64,000 bases of DNA from Sphingomonas faeni (GTDB taxonomy: Bacteria > Pseudomonadota > Alphaproteobacteria > Sphingomonadales > Sphingomonadaceae): the NCBI RefSeq assembly GCF_003053745.1, contig NZ_QAYE01000005.1, positions 124,001 to 188,000 of the forward strand, written 5' to 3'. A program made the position numbers and the translations under genes. Below the pieces are notes generated by a model. That model searched no databases, was not told the DNA's origin, and saw only the letters and a list, made by a program, of their open reading frames with translations. Each line of letters starts with the position of its first letter. The stretch's first letter is position 1. Of the stretch, positions 45,363-54,375 are shown piece after piece.

Positions 45363-45956
45363 CTATGCTCGCTTAGCCAGATACGGGATCTGCGGCGCCG
45401 TCTCCGGCGGCAGCAACCCAGACGCCCGCGGGTCGGGAAACGTCTCGATCGTACGCTTCACCGCCACGAATCCCTGCGCCCGATAAAACCCCAACGCGCT
45501 CGGATGATCGAGTGTGCAGGTATGCAGCCAGACCCGCTCCACCCCCTTGGCCCAGGCCCGAGCGCAAGCCTCGGCCATCAACCACCGCCCATGACCTTGC
45601 CCCGCCAGTTCCGGGATCAGCCCGAAATACGAAATCTCGCACGCACCCGCCTCGCGGAAATCGAGTTCGAGCATCCCGACCTCGATTCCCGCCGGATCGA
45701 GCACCGCATACACGGCGATCCCCGGATCATGGACGATCGCCGCCAGCGCATCGTCCGCCATCACCAGCCGCGAGAACCACAGCCACGGGCTCCCCACCCG
45801 CCGGAACAACGCGCGGTATTTCTCCAACGACGGCCGCTCCCACCGCACCAGCCGCAACCGCGATCCGGGGCTCGGCCGCAGCGGCGGCCGCGTCCGCATC
45901 TCCAGCGTCGTGACGATCGTCGCGAGGACGTCGTCGGCAACCGGGATCAGCGCCAC
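45363..45956 (-). CDS. GNAT family acetyltransferase
   Basis: 197 residues. The acetyl-CoA region FGLIPELAGQGHGRWLMAEACARAW and the later LDHPSALGFYRAQGF fit the GNAT fold. It starts four bases after the hemF stop, so it is the second gene of that operon; a link to heme is not evident. Substrate unknown. Confidence 0.85.
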   Translation of the reverse strand: MALIPVADDVLATIVTTLEMRTRPPLRPSPGSRLRLVRWERPSLEKYRALFRRVGSPWLWFSRLVMADDALAAIVHDPGIAVYAVLDPAGIEVGMLELDFREAGACEISYFGLIPELAGQGHGRWLMAEACARAWAKGVERVWLHTCTLDHPSALGFYRAQGFVAVKRTIETFPDPRASGLLPPETAPQIPYLAKRA

Positions 45957-45960
45957 CCGG

Positions 45961-46803
45961 TTAAGACCACGTCGCGCGAGGCGGCAGGCTCATCAGGATC
46001 GCATCGATGTTGCCGCCCGTCTTGAGCCCGAACAAGGTCCCCCGGTCATAGACGAGATTGAACTCGGCATAGCGCCCGCGCCATTCGAGCATCCGCGCTT
46101 CGTCCGCCGCATCGAACGGCGTATCCATCCGCCGCCGCACGATCCGCGGATAGGCATCGAGGAACGCCTCGCCGACATCGCGCGTGAAGGCGAAGTTGGT
46201 TTCGAAATCGCCGTCGAGATGATCGAAGAAAATCCCGCCGACGCCGCGGCCGACTTTCCGGTGCGGGATGTAGAAATAGGTCTCCGCCCAGTCCCTGAAG
46301 CGCGGGTAATGCGCCGGATCATGCGCGTCGCACGCCGCCTTCATCGTCGCATGGAAGTCCGCCGTGTCCTCTTGGATCGGCAAGGGCGGGTTGAGATCGC
46401 CGCCGCCGCCGAACCAGCGCTTGGTGGTGTTGAGGAAGCGGCAGTTCATGTGCACCGCGGGCACGTGCGGATTGGCCATGTGCGCGACCAGGCTGATCCC
46501 GGTCGCGAAGAACCGCGGGTCCTCGCCCGCGCCGTGGATCGATTTGGCGAACTCGCCCTCGAACGTTCCGCCGACGGTCGAGACGTTGACGCCGACCTTC
46601 TCGAACACGCGCCCCTTCATGACGCCCATCACGCCACCGCCGCCCGGTTCGCCCGACGGATCGACTCGGTTCCACGGGGTGTACTCAAACGAAGCGTCGG
46701 AGCCCGCCTCCCGCTCGATCGCCTCGAACTCCGCGCAGATGCGGTCGCGCAGGGATTCGAACCAGGTTCGGGCGGCGGCTTGCTGGGGGTCGAGTTCGGT
46801 CAT
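45961..46803 (-). CDS. hemF: Oxygen-dependent coproporphyrinogen III oxidase
   Basis: 280 residues. Converts coproporphyrinogen III to protoporphyrinogen IX with O2 in heme synthesis. Hallmarks are GGGGVMGVMKGRVFEKVGVNVSTVGG, AVHMNCRFLNT, FGGGGDLNPPLP, GVGGIFFDHLD and LVYDRGTLFGLKTGGNI. ATG 46803 (MTELDPQQ) is used; the upstream part is repeat sequence. The GNAT gene follows after four bases. Confidence 0.97.
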   Translation of the reverse strand: MTELDPQQAAARTWFESLRDRICAEFEAIEREAGSDASFEYTPWNRVDPSGEPGGGGVMGVMKGRVFEKVGVNVSTVGGTFEGEFAKSIHGAGEDPRFFATGISLVAHMANPHVPAVHMNCRFLNTTKRWFGGGGDLNPPLPIQEDTADFHATMKAACDAHDPAHYPRFRDWAETYFYIPHRKVGRGVGGIFFDHLDGDFETNFAFTRDVGEAFLDAYPRIVRRRMDTPFDAADEARMLEWRGRYAEFNLVYDRGTLFGLKTGGNIDAILMSLPPRATWS

Positions 46804-46816
46804 GAGCGGGTCCCTA

Positions 46817-46979
46817 CCAAATCCTCCCCGGAACGGGGAGGGGGACCGTGCGAAGCATGGTGGAGGGGGCTCACCGCGATCGTACCGTTGCGTAATGGCC
46901 ACTGGGACGTGTGTGGCGCTCCCCCTCCACCCTTCGGCAAAGGTGCCGAACGGTCCCCCTCCCCGTGCCGGGGAGGATT
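46817..46979. repeat. Family A palindrome (CCTCCCCGGAACGGGGAGG variant)
   Basis: AATCCTCCCCGGAACGGGGAGG + GGTGGAGGGGGCTC (46817-46870) mirrored at 46918-46979. Fills the trmL-hemF gap; the second arm runs to the trmL stop. Confidence 0.7.
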
Positions 46980-47427
46980 AGCTCGGCCAGCCGCCCGTCT
47001 GCCGCAACGCCTCCGCCGCAACGATCCCCGTCGCCACGGAAATGTTCATCGATCGCAACCCGGGCCGCATCGGGATCAGCACCCGCACGTCAGCCCGCGC
47101 ATGCACGTCCTCAGGCACCCCAGTCCCCTCGCTCCCCATCAACAACACGTCGTCCTCGCGAAACTCGGCGACATCCAGCCGCACCGCGCCCTTCGTCGTC
47201 AGCAACACGATCCGCCCCTGCACCTGCGCCAGGAACGCGTCCCAATCGACATGCCGCACCACGTCGACCGCGCCGACATAATCCATTCCCGAGCGCGCCA
47301 CCGCCTTCGCGCTCCAAGTGAATCCCATCGGTTCGATAAGGTCGACGCCAATCCCCATGCACGCGGCGGTCCGCAGGATCGCGCCGACATTTCCGGCGAT
47401 ATCGGGCTGATAGAGGGCAATTCTCAT
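46978..47427 (-). CDS. trmL: tRNA (cytidine/uridine-2'-O)-methyltransferase TrmL
   Basis: 149 residues, SPOUT family. Methylates the ribose of the wobble base 34 in leucine tRNAs. Motifs: N-terminal IALYQPDIAGNVGAILRTAACMG, and C-terminal knot LMGSEGTGVPEDVHARADVRVLIPMRPGLRSMNISVATGIVAAEALRQ. Length is usual for TrmL. Divergent from the bc1 operon. Confidence 0.93.
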   Translation of the reverse strand: MRIALYQPDIAGNVGAILRTAACMGIGVDLIEPMGFTWSAKAVARSGMDYVGAVDVVRHVDWDAFLAQVQGRIVLLTTKGAVRLDVAEFREDDVLLMGSEGTGVPEDVHARADVRVLIPMRPGLRSMNISVATGIVAAEALRQTGGWPS

Positions 47428-47601
47428 CCCCGACCCCCTAGCAAGGCGGTAACCCAAAGCAAAATGCAGTTGGCAAACCCGCACCCCGCCGTCTATCAAA
47501 GCGCAGCCTCCGTGGGGACGGTCGGGCAGGGTGGGCCATGGTTCGTCGAAACCGGAAGCCCCGCCAGGCCACGAAAAAAATAACGTGCAAGGGCGAGATG
47601 A

Positions 47602-48186
47602 ATGGCGACAGTCGACGACATGGTTCCCCCCGGCGAATCGCCAGAGCCGTTTCACGAAGAGGCCCATGACCCTCGCCGCCGTGATTTCATCAATATTGCA
47701 GCCGTCTCGTTCGCCGGCGTCGGTGCGGTCGCGATCGTCCTGCCGCTGATCAACCAGATGAACCCCTCGGCCGACGTGCTCGCACAGTCGACCACCGAGA
47801 TCGACTTGTCGAAGATCCTCCCCGGCCAAGCGATCAAGACCAGCTTCCGCAAGCAGCCGCTGTTCGTGCGCAACCTGACGCCGAAGGAAATCTCGGAAGC
47901 CGACGCGGTCGATATCTCGACGTTGCGCGATCCGCAGACGCTGGAGCAGCGCACCAAGGCGGGCAAGAAGAACTGGCTGATCACGCTGGGCGTCTGCACG
48001 CATCTCGGTTGTGTCCCGCTCGGCGCGGGCGAGGGTGAGAACAAAGGCCCGTTCGGCGGCTATTTCTGCCCGTGCCACGGCTCGGCCTACGACACCGCCG
48101 CGCGCATCCGCAAAGGCCCCGCTCCGTCGAACCTCCACGTTCCGGACTATGCCTTCAACTCCGACACCGTCGTCACGGTAGGCTGA
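47602..48186 (+). CDS. petA: Cytochrome bc1 Rieske iron-sulfur subunit
   Basis: 194 residues. Carries electrons from ubiquinol to cytochrome c1. A twin-arginine signal (R25-R-R-D-F) and one membrane helix (about 32-50) lead to the Rieske domain: C132-T-H134-L-G-C137 and C156-P-C158-H159-G-S. Cluster ligands are C132, H134, C156, H159, with disulfide C137-C158. First gene of petABC. Confidence 0.97.
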   Translation: MATVDDMVPPGESPEPFHEEAHDPRRRDFINIAAVSFAGVGAVAIVLPLINQMNPSADVLAQSTTEIDLSKILPGQAIKTSFRKQPLFVRNLTPKEISEADAVDISTLRDPQTLEQRTKAGKKNWLITLGVCTHLGCVPLGAGEGENKGPFGGYFCPCHGSAYDTAARIRKGPAPSNLHVPDYAFNSDTVVTVG

Positions 48187-48196
48187 GGAAAACGAC

Positions 48197-49507
48197 ATGA
48201 GCTTTCCCTGGGCCAAGCAATACGAACCGAAGCTGCCGCTGACGCGGTGGCTGGATGAGCGGCTTCCCGTTCCCCGGCTCGTCTACAATTCACTCGGCGG
48301 CGGCTATCCCGTCCCGCGCAACCTCAATTACTTCTGGAACTTCGGCGTCCTCGCCGGCGCCGCGCTGGCGATCCAGATCGTCACCGGCATCGTCCTGGCG
48401 ATGCATTATGCCGCCAACGGCCTGGTCGCGTTCGACTCGGTCGAGAGCATCATGCGCGACGTCAACGCCGGCTGGTTCCTGCGCTACGCTCACGCCAACG
48501 GCGCCTCGATGTTCTTCATCGTCGTCTACACGCATATCTTCCGCGGGCTCTATTACGGCTCGTACAAGGCGCCGCGCGAGATGGTGTGGCTGCTCGGCGT
48601 GGTCATCTTCCTGCTGATGATGGCTACCGCGTTCATGGGCTACGTTCTTCCCTGGGGCCAGATGAGCTTCTGGGGCGCGCAGGTCATCACCGGGTTCTTC
48701 TCGGCGATCCCGCTGGTCGGCGACACCATCCGCATCTGGCTGCTCGGCGGATTCGCGCCGGACAACGCCGCGCTCAACCGCTTCTTCTCGCTGCATTACC
48801 TGCTGCCGTTCGTGATCGCGGGCGTCATCATCCTGCACATATGGGCGCTGCATATCCCTGGCTCGAACAACCCGACCGGCGTCGACGTGAAGGGCGAGCA
48901 GGATACCGTCCCGTTCCACCCCTATTACACCGCGAAGGATGGCTTCGGGCTCGGCATCTTCATGCTGATCTTCGCCGGCCTGCTGTTCTTCTTCCCGAAC
49001 TATCTCGGCCACCCGGACAACTACATCCCGGCGAACCCGCTCTCGACGCCCGCGCACATCGTCCCCGAATGGTATTTCTGGCCGTTCTACGCGATCCTGC
49101 GCGCCTTCACCGCGGACTTCATCCTGCCGGCCAAGCTGTGGGGCGTGCTGGCGATGTTCGGCTCGATCCTGCTGCTGTTCTTCCTGCCCTGGCTGGACAG
49201 CTCGCCGGTTCGCTCGATGAACTACCGTCCCAAGGCGCGGATCGCGTTCTGGGTGCTGGTCGCCGACATCCTGATCCTCGGCTATTGCGGCGGTGCACCG
49301 GCGACGGCGACCTACGTGATCCTGAGCCAGATCTGCGCGGCCTATTACTTCGCGCATTTCCTGATCATCCTGCCGCTGATCTCGCGCTCAGAGCGTCCGC
49401 GGCCGCTGCCCAACTCGATCACCGAGGCCGTCCTGGCCAATCACGGTGGCACGAGCCCGGCCCAGACAGCGCTGTCGACGGCGTCCGCGCCGCACAGCGC
49501 GCACTGA
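48197..49507 (+). CDS. petB: Cytochrome bc1 cytochrome b subunit
   Basis: 436 residues. Holds hemes bL and bH and both quinone sites. Heme and Qo features are visible: [73 protein letters not shown], and the PEWY motif ([18 protein letters not shown]). Full length with C-terminal helices. Middle gene of petABC, ten bases after petA. Confidence 0.98.
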   Translation: MSFPWAKQYEPKLPLTRWLDERLPVPRLVYNSLGGGYPVPRNLNYFWNFGVLAGAALAIQIVTGIVLAMHYAANGLVAFDSVESIMRDVNAGWFLRYAHANGASMFFIVVYTHIFRGLYYGSYKAPREMVWLLGVVIFLLMMATAFMGYVLPWGQMSFWGAQVITGFFSAIPLVGDTIRIWLLGGFAPDNAALNRFFSLHYLLPFVIAGVIILHIWALHIPGSNNPTGVDVKGEQDTVPFHPYYTAKDGFGLGIFMLIFAGLLFFFPNYLGHPDNYIPANPLSTPAHIVPEWYFWPFYAILRAFTADFILPAKLWGVLAMFGSILLLFFLPWLDSSPVRSMNYRPKARIAFWVLVADILILGYCGGAPATATYVILSQICAAYYFAHFLIILPLISRSERPRPLPNSITEAVLANHGGTSPAQTALSTASAPHSAH

Positions 49508-49528
49508 TACGAACTAGAGGACACACAC

Positions 49529-50371
49529 ATGGTTCGTCTCATCGCATCCCTGGTCGGCGCGGCCTTCGTGCTGGTGCTCGGCATCGCGCTGTTCGGCAGC
49601 GTCTACGGGGCCATCACCGACCCCGTCGCACCGACCGCCGAGAGCGAGTATCATCTCCACCCCAAGGAGCTGGACCTCGCCTCGAACGGCGTGTTCGGCA
49701 AGTTCGACCGTCGCCAGCTCCAGCGCGGTTTCCAGGTCTACAAGGAAGTCTGCGCCGCCTGCCACTCGCTCCGCCTGGTGGCGTTCCGCGACCTGCAGAA
49801 GATCGGCTATTCGGAGCCCGAAGTTAAGGCGATCGCCAACCAGTGGGTGATCGAGCAGCCGTCGATCAACCCGGAGACGGGCGAGGCGGCGACGCGGAAG
49901 AACATCCCGTCGGATCACTTCCCGCTGCCGTTCGCCAACGACGTCGCCGCCCGCGCCGCGAACAACAACGCGTTGCCGCCCGATCTCTCGCTGATGACCA
50001 AGGCACGTCACGATGGCGGCGCCTACATCCACTCGCTGCTGACCGGCTACCAGTCGCAGTCGGCGAAGATGTTGAAGGAATTCCCGGACATCAAGACGCC
50101 CGAGGGCCTTCACTACAACCCGTATTTCGCGAACCTCAACATCGCGATGCCGCCACCGCTCACGTCGGATGGCCAGGTCGGCTATGCGGACGGGACCAAG
50201 GCGACCAAGGAGCAGATGTCGACCGACGTCGCGGCGTTCCTGACCTGGACCGCCGAGCCTAACCTCGAGGCGCGTCATGCCGCCGGGTTCGCGTCGATCA
50301 TCTTCATCCTGATCTTCTGCGGCCTCGCCTGGGGCGCCTACCAGAACGTCTGGCGCGACGTTAAGCATTGA
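49529..50371 (+). CDS. petC: Cytochrome bc1 cytochrome c1 subunit
   Basis: 280 residues. N-terminal signal/anchor, a c-type heme site C75-A-A-C78-H79, a methionine ligand region near NIAMPPPL, and a C-terminal membrane helix (IIFILIFCGLAWGAYQNVW). It gives electrons to a soluble or bound cytochrome c. Last gene of the operon; a strong terminator follows at 50413-50454. Confidence 0.97.
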   Translation: MVRLIASLVGAAFVLVLGIALFGSVYGAITDPVAPTAESEYHLHPKELDLASNGVFGKFDRRQLQRGFQVYKEVCAACHSLRLVAFRDLQKIGYSEPEVKAIANQWVIEQPSINPETGEAATRKNIPSDHFPLPFANDVAARAANNNALPPDLSLMTKARHDGGAYIHSLLTGYQSQSAKMLKEFPDIKTPEGLHYNPYFANLNIAMPPPLTSDGQVGYADGTKATKEQMSTDVAAFLTWTAEPNLEARHAAGFASIIFILIFCGLAWGAYQNVWRDVKH

Positions 50372-50412
50372 TGACGGCCCGGCTCGCGCGGTAAGGGCGC
50401 ACGGATAGAGGG

Positions 50413-50454
50413 AGCGGCGGACGGGCAAACAGCCTGATCCGCCGCTTTCGTTTT
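50413..50454 (+). terminator. Intrinsic terminator of the petABC operon
   Basis: AGCGGCGGA / TCCGCCGCT, 9-bp perfect stem, 16-base loop, followed by TTTCGTTTT. It lies 41 bases after the petC stop and ahead of apt. Confidence 0.75.
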
Positions 50455-50510
50455 GGCCGTAGCGCAGCACCGCAATACGGCCGCCGCTCCGCGCGAAAGA
50501 GGGAACGTCC

Positions 50511-51059
50511 ATGTCCGATATCAACGAGCGCAACGCCGATCTGAAGGCGCTGATCCGTACCATTCCGGACTTCCCCAAGCCCGGCATCCAGTTCCGCGAC
50601 ATCACCACCTTGCTGCTCGACCCGCAGGGTTGGGCGACCGCGATCGAGCGGATGGTGGCAGCGGTCTCTGGCCCCGTCGATCTCGTCGCCGGCATCGAAG
50701 CCCGCGGCTTCCTGTTCGCCGCCGCGCTCGCCGCACCGCTCAAGGCCGGCGTCCTGCTGATCCGCAAGGACGGCAAGCTCCCCGGCGCCACCATCGCCGA
50801 GGATTACGCACTCGAATACGGCACCGACCGCATCGCGATCCATGCCGACGCCTTCGCCCCCGGCGCACGCGTCCTGCTGGTCGACGACCTGATCGCCACC
50901 GGCGGCACCGCCCGCGCCGCCGTCCGCCTCCTCCACAAGGCCGGCGCAGTCGTCACGCAAGCCCAGTTCCTGGTCGACCTTCCCGACCTCGGCGGCGCGG
51001 CAGCACTGCGCTCGGATGGCATCGACGCGACCGCGCTGATTCACTTCCCCGGACACTGA
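50511..51059 (+). CDS. apt: Adenine phosphoribosyltransferase
   Basis: 182 residues. Salvages adenine to AMP with PRPP. PRPP loop LLVDDLIATGGTARA; N-terminal LIRTIPDFPKPGIQFRDITTLL and VAGIEARGFLFAAALA are characteristic. GGGAAC precedes the ATG. Own transcription unit after the pet terminator. Confidence 0.97.
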   Translation: MSDINERNADLKALIRTIPDFPKPGIQFRDITTLLLDPQGWATAIERMVAAVSGPVDLVAGIEARGFLFAAALAAPLKAGVLLIRKDGKLPGATIAEDYALEYGTDRIAIHADAFAPGARVLLVDDLIATGGTARAAVRLLHKAGAVVTQAQFLVDLPDLGGAAALRSDGIDATALIHFPGH

Positions 51060-51089
51060 CCGCGCGCTTGCCGCGGAAGCCCCCGGCCT

Positions 51090-51170
51090 CGTTCCCCCGC
51101 GGACGCGGGGGCCCAGCTAAATACCGTAGCGTACCGCTACCCTGGACCCCCGCGTGCGCGAGGGAACAGT
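51090..51170. repeat. Family B palindrome
   Basis: TTCCCCCGCGGACGCGGGGG-CCCAG and CCTGGACCCCCGCGTGCGCGAGGG, about 30 bases apart. It lies after the apt stop. Confidence 0.7.
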
Positions 51171-51236
51171 AAAGAGAGAGCGCCTCGCCTGCACGGGCGC
51201 TCGCGCCAGCCCCCAAACCCGTCAGACCCCATTCAT

Positions 51237-51262
51237 GGAACTTGCGACATAAGGACTCCGTT
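51237..51262 (+). promoter_or_regulatory. EcfG-type general stress promoter
   Basis: GGAAC at 51237-51241, exactly 17 bases, CGTT at 51259-51262: a full match to the alphaproteobacterial EcfG (PhyR-NepR pathway) consensus. It is about 54 bases before the ATG of the Gly/Arg-rich lipoprotein gene. Confidence 0.65.
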
Positions 51263-51315
51263 GTGCGATGAATGGCGGCGCGTTGTGTCCGCTCTCCACG
51301 TACGGGAGAACCTCC

Positions 51316-52041
51316 ATGTTTATAAAGCGCTTCGGCATTATCGGCCTAGCCCTGGGTCTCGGACTAGGCGTCGCGGGCTGCACCGACGGGTACGGCTATG
51401 GCGGCGCGGGCGTCGGCTATGCCAGTGACCCCTATTACGGCGGTGGCTACGGCGACGGCTATTACGGTGCAGGCTACGGCGGGGGCTATGATGGCTTCGC
51501 AGGCTATGGCGGCCTGAACTCCTACTACGGCTGGAGCGGCGATTATTATTATCCCGGCTCGGGCGTCTACGTCTACGATCGTTACCGCCGGCCACACCGC
51601 TGGAACGGCGACCAGCAGCGCTATTGGCAGGGCCGCCAGCAATATCGCGGGAACCGCAACGACGGTGGCCGCGGCAACTGGGGTGGCTTTGGCAACCGAG
51701 GCAATGGCGGCCGAGACGGCGGCTGGCGTGGCAACCGTCAGGGCTACCAGGGCAACCCCGGCACGCCCGGTCAGGGCCAGTTCGGCAACGGCCGTCCCGG
51801 CCGCGGCGACGATCGCGGACGTGGTCCAGGTCGTGGCCAGTTCGGTCAACCCGGTCAGCCTCCGCAGCCCGGCCAGGTCGCCAACCCACAGCAACCCCAA
51901 GCCCAAGGCGGCTTCCGCGGCAATCGCGGCGACGGCGCATTCCGAGGCAATCGCGGCGGCGGCCAGCGCTTCGGCGGTGGACGGCAAGGCGGCGGTCGTC
52001 AGGGCGGCGGCAACCGCGGCGGTGGTCGTCCGGCACAGTAA
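51316..52041 (+). CDS. Glycine/tyrosine- and arginine-rich lipoprotein
   Basis: 241 residues. Lipobox G-V-A-G-C at about 18-22. The mature protein has a Gly/Tyr half (GYGYGGAGVGYASDPYYGGGYGDGYYG), a short middle (YVYDRYRRPHRWNGDQQRYW, like the RcnB/DUF3300 family pattern), and an Arg/Gly/Asn/Gln half ending RGGGRPAQ. Low-complexity proteins like this can be cell-surface, RNA- or anion-binding, or biofilm-associated. GGGAG sits well before ATG 51316; an upstream ATG at 51268 would move the signal. Under an EcfG-type promoter, so probably stress induced. Confidence 0.8.
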   Translation: MFIKRFGIIGLALGLGLGVAGCTDGYGYGGAGVGYASDPYYGGGYGDGYYGAGYGGGYDGFAGYGGLNSYYGWSGDYYYPGSGVYVYDRYRRPHRWNGDQQRYWQGRQQYRGNRNDGGRGNWGGFGNRGNGGRDGGWRGNRQGYQGNPGTPGQGQFGNGRPGRGDDRGRGPGRGQFGQPGQPPQPGQVANPQQPQAQGGFRGNRGDGAFRGNRGGGQRFGGGRQGGGRQGGGNRGGGRPAQ

Positions 52042-52055
52042 GTAGAGCAGGTCTG

Positions 52056-52255
52056 GTTCACGCGAAGGCGCAAAGGCGCGAATAGAAGGATTAGATTTCG
52101 CGCAGAGGCGCAGAGGCAAATTTAAAGAGAGAATGGTTACCTGCGTAGCGATAACGAAGATCGCCACGAAGCTCTGCCATCAAAAATCTCTCTGCGCCTC
52201 TGCGCCTCTGTGCGAACAAATCTTCTCTTCGCGCCTTTGCGCCTTCGCGTGGACA
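52056..52255. repeat. Family D palindrome
   Basis: TTCACGCGAAGGCGCAAAGG and GCGCAGAGGCGCAGAGGC at 52056-52115; their reverse complements (CTCTGCGCCTCTGCGCCTC, TTTGCGCCTTCGCGTGGAC) at 52185-52255. Similar to 19033-19275. Occupies most of the gap after the Gly/Arg-rich gene; no gene seen. Confidence 0.7.
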
Positions 52256-52306
52256 ATAACGGCTTTACCCCCGCAGCCAGACGGCGTTTGGGACCAATCT
52301 CCCCAA

Positions 52307-52768
52307 TCAGTCGATCGGCACGTCCGCGGGGCGCGTCGCCACCAGTCCATTAGACACGAACGTCATCACCATCACGTCGTCCTGATTGAACACCCGCATC
52401 CGGCTCTTGAAGATCCCCATCTCGGGCCGGCTCGCCGACACGCGCTTCTCCAGTATCTCGGTCTCGCAGCGCAGCGTGTCCCCCGGATACACCGGCTTCA
52501 CCCACTTCAGTTCGTCGATCCCCGGCGACCCGAGCCCCGCCTGCTGGTTCTCCTTCAGGTTCGCGACGACCATCGACATCACCATCGCGCACGTATGCCA
52601 GCCGCTCGCCGACAACCGCCCGAAATGCGTCTGCGCGGCCGCCTCGTCGGACAGGTGAAACGGCTGCGGATCGTATTTCGCGGCAAAGTCCATCACCTCC
52701 TCGCGCGTGACCGCGTAGGAACCGAACGAAGCAGTCCGACCGACCTCGATATCCTCGAAATACTGCAC
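52307..52768 (-). CDS. MaoC-like hotdog-fold dehydratase
   Basis: 153 residues. Hotdog-fold enoyl-CoA hydratase family: EDIEVGRTASFGSYAVTREEVMDFAAKYDPQPFHLSDEAA, with the conserved D-x-x-P-x-H pattern, then GWHTCAMVMSM. It hydrates a trans-2-enoyl-CoA. It starts 11 bases after the phosphodiesterase gene ends, so it is likely in the same operon; the pathway is not evident. Confidence 0.9.
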   Translation of the reverse strand: MQYFEDIEVGRTASFGSYAVTREEVMDFAAKYDPQPFHLSDEAAAQTHFGRLSASGWHTCAMVMSMVVANLKENQQAGLGSPGIDELKWVKPVYPGDTLRCETEILEKRVSASRPEMGIFKSRMRVFNQDDVMVMTFVSNGLVATRPADVPID

Positions 52769-52779
52769 GACCTCTCCTC

Positions 52780-54093
52780 TTATCGTTGCAGCACCTTCTG
52801 GAAGGGTACATCGGTGCCGTCCAGCCCCGCCTCTGCCGGCAACCCGATCAGATCACGCAGCAAGGGCTCGATCGCAACGTTGTCGAAGCTCGCAATCGTC
52901 TTGCCGCGCGCAAACGCCGGCCCGTTGGCGATGAACAGCGCGCGCATCTCCGGCGCCATGTTGTCATAGCCGTGCATCCCGCCGATCGAAGCCTTGGTCG
53001 GCGCGCTCGGATCGACCCGCCAGCCGACATCGGCGAGACACAGATAGCTCGGCACGCGCGGATTGCGCCCATAATGGAACCGCGCCGGGATCTCCCCCTT
53101 GCGCCAGCATTGCAGATGATCGTGGCGGGTCAGCAACCGCGCCTCCAGCGCCGCCTCATGCCCCGGCACCGCGAACAGGGTCGCGTACGGCCCGGTCTCG
53201 ACGGTACGATAGTCCGCCTTGTCCGCGATCGTATCCAGCGCCACCACCCGCGTGCTGCTCATCGCCGCCATGCCGTGATCCGCGACGATCACCAGGTTCG
53301 CGCGCTGCCCCAGCGCGGCAAGCCCATCGACCAGCGCGCCAATGCTCGCATCGACATCCGCCACCGCCTGCGTCACGCCAGCACTGTCCGGCCCGCCCGC
53401 ATGACCCGCGCTGTCGACCGTATCGAAATACAACGTCACCAGCTTCGGACGTATGGCAGCAGGCCGCCGCATCCAGTCGAGCACAGCGTTGACCCGCTGC
53501 GTCCCCGAAACCTGCTGGTTGAACTGCTGCCAGTCCTCCGGCCGCGTGCCCCCCTCGATCGCGCCGTGGCTGTCGGGCTTGACCTTGCCGCCGACCGCAA
53601 CGTTCGCGCCTGGCCAGAACATCGTCGCGGTCCGGATCCCCGCCTTCTCCGCATCGACCCAGATCGGCGAACTCTCGCTCCACCAGAACGGATCGTCGGT
53701 CGCCATCGTGAACGTCTCCCCCGGCCGCGCGGGATCCTCCATCTTGTTGCCGACGATCCCGCTGCGATCGGGCCGCAGGCCGGTCACCAGAGTCCAGTGA
53801 TTGGGAAATGTGATGCTAGGGAAGGAAGGCCGCATGCTCGCGAACACCCCGCCCGCGCGCAGCCGGTTGAGATTGGGCGTCACCCCCCGGTCGAGATAAT
53901 CCGGCCGGAACCCGTCGATCGACACGAGGATCGTAACCGGGGCCCGAGTCTCGCCCGGCATCGCCGCGGCCGCGATCGATGCGGGGGCAGGCGCAGTGAT
54001 CGGCGCAAGGGCAGGGGGCGTATACGGATACGCACACCCAGCGAGCGTCAGCCCGAGTGCAGAACCTAGGAGAGCCAGCGCGTTCTTCATCAT
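52780..54093 (-). CDS. Type I phosphodiesterase/nucleotide pyrophosphatase-like lipoprotein
   Basis: 437 residues. Lipobox L-A-G-C near 17-20, then an alkaline phosphatase superfamily domain: ILVSIDGFRPDYLDRGVTPNLNRLRAGGVFASMRPSFPSITFPNHWTLVTGL (metal Asp, Thr/Ser nucleophile region), VTLYFDTVDSAGHAGGPDS and VIVADHGMAAM. This is the ENPP type, which cleaves nucleotide or phosphodiester bonds in the periplasm. The nucleophile is the serine or threonine in SITFPNH. Co-transcribed with the MaoC gene. Confidence 0.9.
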   Translation of the reverse strand: MMKNALALLGSALGLTLAGCAYPYTPPALAPITAPAPASIAAAAMPGETRAPVTILVSIDGFRPDYLDRGVTPNLNRLRAGGVFASMRPSFPSITFPNHWTLVTGLRPDRSGIVGNKMEDPARPGETFTMATDDPFWWSESSPIWVDAEKAGIRTATMFWPGANVAVGGKVKPDSHGAIEGGTRPEDWQQFNQQVSGTQRVNAVLDWMRRPAAIRPKLVTLYFDTVDSAGHAGGPDSAGVTQAVADVDASIGALVDGLAALGQRANLVIVADHGMAAMSSTRVVALDTIADKADYRTVETGPYATLFAVPGHEAALEARLLTRHDHLQCWRKGEIPARFHYGRNPRVPSYLCLADVGWRVDPSAPTKASIGGMHGYDNMAPEMRALFIANGPAFARGKTIASFDNVAIEPLLRDLIGLPAEAGLDGTDVPFQKVLQR

Positions 54094-54185
54094 AACCGTT
54101 CGTCCCGAGCAGGTGGCGACTTCGCGCGATCCCTACTCGGCACGAACGATCAGCGAAAGTGATCCTCATCCTGAAGTCTAGCCGC

Positions 54186-54300
54186 CCAAGAGAATACCCC
54201 CCCGGCGGAGGCCGGGGCCCAGTTGGGGGACGTTGCTGATCGGCGTTCCGCGTCGTTACTCCCACCTACCCAACTGGACCCCGGCCCCCGCCGGGGAGGT
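54186..54300. repeat. Family B palindrome
   Basis: CCCCCCCGGCGGAGGCCGGGGC-CCAGTTGGG and its reverse complement CCCAACTGGACCCCGGCCCCCGCCGGGG, about 40 bases apart. It accounts for most of the 282-base gap after the phosphodiesterase gene's upstream end; the remainder has no gene I can support. Confidence 0.7.
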
Positions 54301-54375
54301 AAAGAAGGAGCCGGGAGGTAAGGTGACGGGGGAAAGGGAGGTGACCTCCCGCAACAGTCGGCACCAGCCGTCGGC

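Noticed and set aside
52786..54069. A 427-codon plus-strand frame over the phosphodiesterase gene
   Set aside because: Arg/Pro/His-rich shadow; the minus-strand protein has lipobox and ENPP motifs.
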